Shown in pieces: positions 58,721-64,000 of a stretch of 64,000 nt of DNA (positions are counted from its first letter, which is position 1; each line of letters starts with the position of its first letter). The notes below the pieces were generated by a model. The model saw only the letters and a program-made list of their open reading frames with translations. It did not search any database and was not told the DNA's origin. Origin of the DNA: Mycobacterium sp. PSTR-4-N. Lineage in GTDB: Bacteria; Actinomycetota; Actinomycetes; Mycobacteriales; Mycobacteriaceae. A program made the position numbers and the translations under genes. Where the stretch lies: NCBI RefSeq assembly GCF_022348085.1, contig NZ_JAKRFN010000019.1, forward strand, positions 60,235 to 124,234. The letters run 5' to 3'.

Positions 58721-60012
58721 AAGCCGTCGGCGCGGCCGTTGCCCAGGTAGCGCAGCCCGGTGGCGGCGATGACCGTGCGGTCGAGCAGATTTCGCGCGTC
58801 CAACACCACGGCCCCGGGCGCCTGCTCGGCGATCGTCGCCCAGTCCAGGTCGCGGAACTGCGGCCACTCGGTGAGCACCACGACGGCATCCGCCGACTTC
58901 GCCGCCCGATAGGGATCGTCGACACCGGTGACGCCGGCTGCGTGCAGCACGGCGGGATCGATGGCGGGCAGCTGCGGGTCGTAGCCGTACACGTGGGCGC
59001 CGGCCGCCGTGAGGTGCGCACTGATCGCCAGCGCCGGTGAGTCGCGGGTGTCGCTCGTCGCCGCCTTGAACGTCAACCCCAGCACTGTGATTCGGCAACC
59101 GTCGACGGCACACGGCATCGCCCGCTCCAGAGCGGCCAGGATGCGCACCTGCTGGACGGCGTTGGTGTGGCGCGCCGCCTCCACTTCGGCCACCGAGACA
59201 CCGCGGGCGTGCGCTGAATGCACCAGCGCTGCAGTGTCTTTGGGCAGGCAGGAGCCGCCCCAGCCGGGGCCGGGCTGCAGGAAGCCCGCGCCGATGCGCG
59301 GGTCGGCGCCCATACATGCGGTGACATCGGCGATGTCGGCGCCGTAGGAATGGCACAGCTGGGCAAGGGAATTGGTGTAGGAGAGCTTGACCGCCAGGAA
59401 CGCATTGCTCGCGTACTTCGCCAGCTCGGCGCTCTCCGGGCTCATGTGCAGCACCGTCGCGGGGTCCGCGCCATAGGCGGCGCACACCAGGGCGGCGTCG
59501 CTGCCGGAGTCCGCGCCGACGACGACGCGGTCGGGGTGGGTGAAGTCGGCGATCGCGCGGCCCTCACGCAGGAATTCGGGGCTGGACACCACGCCGATCC
59601 CGCAGGGGCGCAGACGGTCGGCGATGCCGCGGGTGGTGCCGACCGGCACCGTCGACTTCACGACGACGACCGCGCCCGGGCGCAGCACGGTGGCCAGCGT
59701 CGCGGTGGCGGCGTCGAGGGCCCGCAGGTCGGCGGCGCCCTCGGGCCCGCTGGGGGTCGAGACGCAGACGAACACCACGTCGCGGTCGGCCAGCGCCCGA
59801 TGATCGGTGCTGAACGCGAGGTGCCCACGCTCCAGCATGCTCTCCAGCAGCGCCGGCAGGTCCGCCTCGTCGATGATCGCCACCCCCGACGCCAGGCTCG
59901 CCACCTTACGGTCGTCGATGTCGACCGCGACGACGTCGTGGTCGCGCGCAAGACACACGGCCGTGGTGAGGCCTACGTATCCGACACCGACGACACCGAT
60001 GCGCAGGCTCAT
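58717..60012 (-). CDS. UDP-glucose/GDP-mannose dehydrogenase
   Basis: 431 residues with the NAD fold GVVGVGYVGLTTA at 6-18, EFLREG, and the active-site Cys255 in GWGGSCLPKD. The enzyme oxidises a nucleotide sugar to a uronate. Its ATGA overlaps the upstream glycosyltransferase stop; it is the last gene of a six-gene operon that runs from beyond the right edge. The final 4 bases overlap the convergent PhoU-like gene. UDP-glucose is the default substrate; GDP-mannose is possible. Confidence 0.93.
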   Translation of the reverse strand: MSLRIGVVGVGYVGLTTAVCLARDHDVVAVDIDDRKVASLASGVAIIDEADLPALLESMLERGHLAFSTDHRALADRDVVFVCVSTPSGPEGAADLRALDAATATLATVLRPGAVVVVKSTVPVGTTRGIADRLRPCGIGVVSSPEFLREGRAIADFTHPDRVVVGADSGSDAALVCAAYGADPATVLHMSPESAELAKYASNAFLAVKLSYTNSLAQLCHSYGADIADVTACMGADPRIGAGFLQPGPGWGGSCLPKDTAALVHSAHARGVSVAEVEAARHTNAVQQVRILAALERAMPCAVDGCRITVLGLTFKAATSDTRDSPALAISAHLTAAGAHVYGYDPQLPAIDPAVLHAAGVTGVDDPYRAAKSADAVVVLTEWPQFRDLDWATIAEQAPGAVVLDARNLLDRTVIAATGLRYLGNGRADGF

Positions 60013-60959
60013 CGGCAGGCCACCAGTGCGGCGCGGGCGGCGTCGAGTACCCGGGGCACCGTCAGCTGCAGCAGACCGGGGTCCGGGGTGCGACCGTGCG
60101 GATCGCCGCGGTCACCGGCCCACAGCGTGACGTGGCGGTCGTTGCCGCGCGGACCCCACAGCGCCGGCGGGGTGGGGCCGAACAGCAGCACCGACGGCGT
60201 GCCGGTGGCGGTGGCCACGTGACCGACACCGGTGTCGCCGCAGATCAGCAGTGCGCAGTCGCTGATCAGAGCGACGAGCGCGAGCAGACCCGACGCCGGC
60301 CAGACCGCCGAGCGGGGCAGCCCGGCCTTGCGCACCACGGCCTGCACCAGATCCGTTTCGGCGGGCGAGCCGGTGACCACGACGCGGTGGCCCTCATCGG
60401 CCAGGGCCGCGGCCACCGCGGCGAATCGGTGCGGCGGCCACTGCCGGGCCGGGGCGGCGGCGCCGGGATGGATCACGACGACCCCGGAGTTGTCGGGATA
60501 GCCCTGCGGCCGGTCGAGCGCGAGATCATCGGGGCGACAGTCGATCCCGGCCCAATGCAGGAGCGCGCACCAGCGGTCGGTCTCGTGCAGTTCCGCCCGC
60601 CACGGCGGCCCGGGGACCTCGGGGTGGGCCTCGTGGTGGTGGGTCAGCAGCCGGGCGGGTCGCAGTGCGGCGAGGGCGCTGATGCTCTGTGGCCCGCGGC
60701 CGTGCAGGTTGACCGCGAGGTCGGGTTCCCTCGGCGCCCCGGCCAGCGGGCCGAGACCCGGTGTGTCGACGATGTCGTCGACGGCACCGGACAGCAGAGC
60801 CAGATCGCGGTACTGCCCCGGCGCGGCCAGCAGGATGCGTGCGCCGGGATGGCGGCGGCGCAGCCCGCGCAGCGCGGGAACGCCGGTGAGTAGGTCGCCG
60901 AGCCCGAGTGCCCGCAGCACCACGATCGTGCGCGGCTCTGCAGCCGCGTCTAGGGCCAT
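60009..60959 (-). CDS. Family 9 glycosyltransferase (heptosyltransferase-like)
   Basis: 316 residues of the GT9 fold: VVLRALGLGDLLTGVPALRGLRRRHP at the start and VVIHPGAAAPARQWPPHRFAAVA, then CGDTGVGHVATATGTPSVLLFGP in the donor site. GT9 enzymes use ADP-heptose in Gram-negative LPS synthesis. Its start lies inside the last codons of the SDR gene (10-bp overlap) and its stop overlaps the dehydrogenase start. With gmhA and hldE in the same operon a heptose donor is likely. Confidence 0.92.
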   Translation of the reverse strand: MALDAAAEPRTIVVLRALGLGDLLTGVPALRGLRRRHPGARILLAAPGQYRDLALLSGAVDDIVDTPGLGPLAGAPREPDLAVNLHGRGPQSISALAALRPARLLTHHHEAHPEVPGPPWRAELHETDRWCALLHWAGIDCRPDDLALDRPQGYPDNSGVVVIHPGAAAPARQWPPHRFAAVAAALADEGHRVVVTGSPAETDLVQAVVRKAGLPRSAVWPASGLLALVALISDCALLICGDTGVGHVATATGTPSVLLFGPTPPALWGPRGNDRHVTLWAGDRGDPHGRTPDPGLLQLTVPRVLDAARAALVACR

Positions 60960-61654
60960 GAGGATTCCGTCGAGGCGCACACGACGAGTTCGCGGATCTC
61001 GCAGCCGGGCGGCTGGGTCAGCGCGAACAGCACAGTTCGGGCGACGTCGGCCGGCTGGTTCAGGACGGCGTCGGCGGGCGGCTTGTACTGCTCGGTGCGG
61101 CCGTCGAAGAACGGCGTGTGCATGCCTCCGGGGATCAGCAGGGTCACGCCGATCTCGCCGGCCAGTTCGGCCGCCAGGGCGCGCGTGAAGCCGACCACGC
61201 CGAACTTCGAAGCGCAATAGGCCGTGGCATCGCTGACCGCTTTGATGCCCAGCGTCGAGGCCACGGTGACGATGCGACTCTGGCCGGTCGTGAGATACGG
61301 CAGGGCGGAGCGGATGACGGCCGCGGTGCCGAGCAGGTTCACCACGACGACTTGTTCCCACTCCTTGGCCGGCACCTCGCGCAACGTGCCGCAGGAGTCG
61401 ATGCCCGCGGCGGTGAACACGCCGTCGATGCGTCCGCCCGCCTGCTCGGCGAGCGTGGCCACCGCGGCGTCGACGGCGTCGGTGTCGGCGAGGTCGGCGC
61501 ATACGTGGGCGACGTCACCGGTCGGCCGGGCGCGGTCCAACACCAGGGGGGTACCGCCTTGTGCGGCAACGGCTTCGACGACCGCGGCGCCGAGTCCGGA
61601 GGCACCTCCGGTGATCAGCACGGCTCCGGGTGAGCGGGTGGAGGAAGAGGTCAT
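60950..61654 (-). CDS. Short-chain dehydrogenase/reductase
   Basis: 234 residues with TGGASGLG (15-22), the NAG-like DGVFTAAGID, catalytic Ser in VASTLG and Tyr-x3-Lys in YCASK. It lies between hldE and a GT9 gene with overlaps on both sides (ATGA and 10 bp), so it belongs to the pathway, perhaps oxidising, reducing or epimerising the sugar. Substrate unknown. Confidence 0.92.
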   Translation of the reverse strand: MTSSSTRSPGAVLITGGASGLGAAVVEAVAAQGGTPLVLDRARPTGDVAHVCADLADTDAVDAAVATLAEQAGGRIDGVFTAAGIDSCGTLREVPAKEWEQVVVVNLLGTAAVIRSALPYLTTGQSRIVTVASTLGIKAVSDATAYCASKFGVVGFTRALAAELAGEIGVTLLIPGGMHTPFFDGRTEQYKPPADAVLNQPADVARTVLFALTQPPGCEIRELVVCASTESSWP

Positions 61655-63066
61655 GATTCACCTTTCGTGAGGTCCGACCGCGCAGCGGCGATCAGAGCGG
61701 ATGAGGAGTAGCCGGCGACCGTGGGCACGATCACGACATCGCCGCCGTGGCGGGTCACGACGGCGGTTTCGGGCAGGTCGTCGACGGTGTAGTCGCCCCC
61801 TTTGACCCAGACGTCGGGCCGCAGGGTCTCGAGGATGCGTTCCGGCGTCGCATCGTCGAAGACGGCGACGGCGTCGACGCACGCCAGCGCGGTGAGCACC
61901 CGGGCACGGTCCTCGGCGGGCATCACCGGCCTGCTGGGGCCCTTGAGGGCACGCACGGAATCGTCGGAGTTGATGACGACGATCAGCGCGTCACCCAATT
62001 CCCGTGCAGTGCGCAGTAACCGGATGTGCCCGGTGTGCAGCAGGTCGAAGCACCCGCCGGTTGCCACCACCGTGCGGCCGTCGGCGCGCAGGCGTTCGGC
62101 CAGGGTGACGGCGTCGGCGGCGTCATGGCTGACGTCGCGCCCTGTGTCGGCGACCGGGCTGCCCTGCGCGGCCGGGGCCGGGGTCGACACGCCGGCGGCA
62201 CCACCGGCGGCGACGAACCGGGCGGCGGCGTCCACCGCTGCGGTCACGGCGGCGACGGTGTCGGCGCCGTCGGCGAGTGCCGCAGTGGCGGCGACGGCGA
62301 ACCGGTCGCCGGCACCGCAGGTGTCCGCGCGGACGGGCCCGGCCGCGGCCTGGGCGGGTATGCCGATGTGGGTGCGCGCGCCGTCGGCATCGACCACCCG
62401 GGCTCCCCGCGCCCCCAGCGTCACACACACGGCGTGCGCACCCCAGCGCTGCCGCAGCACCTCGCCGGGGTTGCGGTCGGCGCCGCAGAAGTGTTGTGCC
62501 TCGCCGTCGTTCGGCGTGACGAGCCGGCACCCGCGCACCGGTTCGGCGCCGCGCGGGTGCGGGTCCCACACCACCGGGGTGGTGGCCGCCGCAGCGCCCA
62601 CCGCATCGCGCAGCGCGGGCAGCGCCGCCACTCCCCTGCCGTAGTCGGCCACGCAGATCCCGCCGGCGTCGGCGAGCACGTCGGCGACGCCCGGTGGCAG
62701 CGAGCCGGGCACCGGTACGGCGTCACCGCGGTCGATACGCAGCAGGGATTGTCCGCCGGCGCGCACGCGCGTCTTGGTGACGGTGGTTCCCCGCATCGGC
62801 AGCGCGAGCAGCCGCACACCGGCCGAGGTCAGCAGGTCCGCGAGCCGCCGGCCCTCCGCGTCGTCGGCGATCCCGGTGACCAGGACGACATGGTCGTGGG
62901 TGCGGGCGGCCAGCAGCGCGGCCAGACCCGCGCCGCCCGGGCGGTGCCAGCCCCGCTCGACATCGACGACCGGTACGGGGGCCTCGGGACTCAATCGTGT
63001 TGCGCTGCCGTCGATGTCGACATCGAGCAGGGTGTCACCGACGATCACCAGGGGTGCGGAACTCAT
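61651..63066 (-). CDS. hldE: Bifunctional heptose-7-phosphate kinase/heptose-1-phosphate adenylyltransferase
   Basis: 471 residues (E. coli HldE 477). The N-terminal PfkB kinase (about 1-320) has RPGGAGLAALLAA near 42 and the anion-hole DTCGAGDRFAV. The C-terminal nucleotidyltransferase (about 335-471) has GGCFDLLHTGH, the G-x-FD-x2-H-x-GH motif around Phe340. Together they turn D-glycero-D-manno-heptose 7-phosphate into ADP-heptose, with a phosphatase between. The mycobacterial heptose genes I know (gmhA, gmhB, hddA) give GDP-heptose, so HldE is notable. The start overlaps the gmhA stop (ATGA). Confidence 0.93.
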   Translation of the reverse strand: MSSAPLVIVGDTLLDVDIDGSATRLSPEAPVPVVDVERGWHRPGGAGLAALLAARTHDHVVLVTGIADDAEGRRLADLLTSAGVRLLALPMRGTTVTKTRVRAGGQSLLRIDRGDAVPVPGSLPPGVADVLADAGGICVADYGRGVAALPALRDAVGAAAATTPVVWDPHPRGAEPVRGCRLVTPNDGEAQHFCGADRNPGEVLRQRWGAHAVCVTLGARGARVVDADGARTHIGIPAQAAAGPVRADTCGAGDRFAVAATAALADGADTVAAVTAAVDAAARFVAAGGAAGVSTPAPAAQGSPVADTGRDVSHDAADAVTLAERLRADGRTVVATGGCFDLLHTGHIRLLRTARELGDALIVVINSDDSVRALKGPSRPVMPAEDRARVLTALACVDAVAVFDDATPERILETLRPDVWVKGGDYTVDDLPETAVVTRHGGDVVIVPTVAGYSSSALIAAARSDLTKGES

Positions 63067-63632
63067 GAGGGCACCGCGCCGAGGATGCGTTCGTCGACGG
63101 CCATGCACAGCGCGTGCACGAGCAGCAGGTGAACCTCCTGCACCGTCGCGGTGGACGGTGCGTCCACGCAGATCGCCTCGGTGCAGGTCGCGGCCAGCGG
63201 ATTGGGCGCCGGTCCGGTGAGCGCCCACGTCGTCATCCCGATCTCGCTCGCGGCTTTGACCGCGGTCAAGACGTTCTGGCTGGTGCCGCTCGTCGACAAC
63301 GCGATCAGCACGTCACCGGGGCGGCCGTGGGCGCGCACCCCGCGCGCGAAGATCTCGTCGCCGCCGTAATCGTTGACCACCGCGGTCAGCGCGGAGGTGT
63401 CGGCGTGCAGCGCGATCGCCGAGAGCGGGCGACGTTCGGCGGCGAACCGGCCGACCAGTTCCGCGGTCAGGTGCTGGGCTTCAGCAGCACTGCCACCGTT
63501 GCCGCACGCCAGCAGGCGGCCCCCGTCGGTGAGCACACCGGCGAGCTGGTGCCCCCACCCCTGCACCTGCCCGATGTCACCGCTGGTGCGTCGGACGGCG
63601 CCGATCAGATCGTCGAAATGGCTTGCGATCAT
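63063..63632 (-). CDS. gmhA: Phosphoheptose isomerase (SIS domain)
   Basis: 189 residues of the SIS fold with LLACGNGGSAAEAQHLTAELVGRF and ALSTSGTSQNVLTAVKAA, the GmhA pattern. It converts sedoheptulose 7-phosphate to D-glycero-D-manno-heptose 7-phosphate, the substrate of HldE encoded next. Start overlaps the stop of the GT9 gene and the stop overlaps the hldE start, all by ATGA, so translation is coupled. Confidence 0.93.
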   Translation of the reverse strand: MIASHFDDLIGAVRRTSGDIGQVQGWGHQLAGVLTDGGRLLACGNGGSAAEAQHLTAELVGRFAAERRPLSAIALHADTSALTAVVNDYGGDEIFARGVRAHGRPGDVLIALSTSGTSQNVLTAVKAASEIGMTTWALTGPAPNPLAATCTEAICVDAPSTATVQEVHLLLVHALCMAVDERILGAVPS

Positions 63633-64000
63633 GGTGCTTTCCTTCCCTGCGCGTAGGCGTGCACTGCCTCCAGCAGCGCGCGGTCGGAGATGTCGTCGAG
63701 GCAGGTGTGCCGCTGCAGCGGGCAGACCCGGGCGCGGCTGCCGCGGCAGGGCGCCGCCTGGTCGCCGAGCACGGTGACCGGGACACCGTGCGGCGCCCAC
63801 CGGGATGCGGGCACGACGGGCGCGAACAGCGACACCACCGGCGTGCCGACCGCGGCGGCGAGATGGGCGGCTGCGGTGTTGGGCGCCACCACGACCCGGG
63901 CGCCGGCGAGGACCGCGGCGAGTTCGGCCAGCGTCGTCGCCCCACCGAGGTCGACGGCACCGGCGGCGGTATCGGAGTGCGCGCCCGCGACGTGCGCGGT
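63629..64000 (-). CDS. Family 9 glycosyltransferase, N-terminus beyond window
   Basis: The last 123 residues of a second GT9 protein: VVVAPNTAAAHLAAAVGTPVVSLFAPVVPASRW, the donor-site end of the fold, and a Cys-containing tail (CRGSRARVCPLQRHTC). The family repeats the pattern of the 60009-60959 gene. The gene begins beyond the right edge, so the operon may extend further. Its stop overlaps the gmhA start (ATGA). Confidence 0.88.
   Translation of the reverse strand, partial: TAHVAGAHSDTAAGAVDLGGATTLAELAAVLAGARVVVAPNTAAAHLAAAVGTPVVSLFAPVVPASRWAPHGVPVTVLGDQAAPCRGSRARVCPLQRHTCLDDISDRALLEAVHAYAQGRKAP

Overview
This GC-rich window comes from a mycobacterium, most likely an environmental, rapid-growing Mycolicibacterium. 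The evidence is the long run of genes that I recognise as the Mycobacterium tuberculosis block around Rv1832-Rv1814: gcvB/gcvP, Rv1830, Rv1829, Rv1828, garA, gcvH, the two DUF881 proteins with the small basic protein between them, pgsA2, secA2, the BacA-type ABC transporter, the Rv1817 flavoprotein, the Rv1816 TetR, the Rv1815 protease and the Rv1814 sterol desaturase. FAAL/PKS, MmpS/MmpL, GarA and SecA2 genes are also mycobacterial hallmarks. Homolog assignments are from memory of protein sequences, not from a search.

Layout. 1-7361 (minus): a TesA-like thioesterase, a fatty acyl-AMP ligase and a large reducing type I PKS with an N-terminal carrier domain; the PKS runs off the left edge. 7391-13816 (minus): gcvP under a tandem glycine riboswitch, then two MerR-type regulators, a DUF151 nuclease-like protein, the FHA protein GarA and gcvH. 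13856-18909 (minus): DUF881/Sbp/DUF881, pgsA2 and secA2. 19057-22914 (plus): two tandem BacA-like ABC transporters. 22918-31601: a VOC/flavoprotein pair below a KstR-type palindrome, a secreted protein, a TetR/deazaflavin reductase divergon with twin operators, a secreted protease, and an esterase/sterol desaturase/FAD oxidoreductase operon. 31684-41820: an MFS transporter, malQ, a probable di-iron enzyme translationally coupled to a [2Fe-2S] reductase, a Nudix hydrolase, a DUF2993 protein, an SGNH hydrolase and small conserved proteins. 42009-46316 (plus): a tightly coupled mmpS-mmpL-DUF732-methyltransferase operon. 46336-50774: a Fic protein, an HsaA-like flavoenzyme, a Pro-rich membrane protein and a secreted protein. 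50788-58720: Tex, a SigF-family sigma factor, UdgX, an Rv2629-like protein, a CheR-PAS protein and a PhoU-like protein; two of these genes have SigF-type promoter sequences. 58717-64000 (minus): a six-gene operon with GT9, GmhA, HldE, SDR, GT9 and UDP-sugar dehydrogenase, joined by overlapping stops and starts.

How the parts fit. The left end is a lipid-assembly locus: an acyl chain is activated as an acyl-adenylate and handed to a PKS, with a thioesterase nearby that may be co-transcribed with gcvP. The centre is central metabolism and cell-envelope housekeeping. The mmpS/mmpL operon is a lipid export system with its own methyltransferase. The 53-58 kb stretch looks like a SigF-controlled stress island. 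The right end looks like a nucleotide-heptose plus uronate glycan pathway. I saw no tRNA or rRNA gene, insertion sequence, prophage or CRISPR array.
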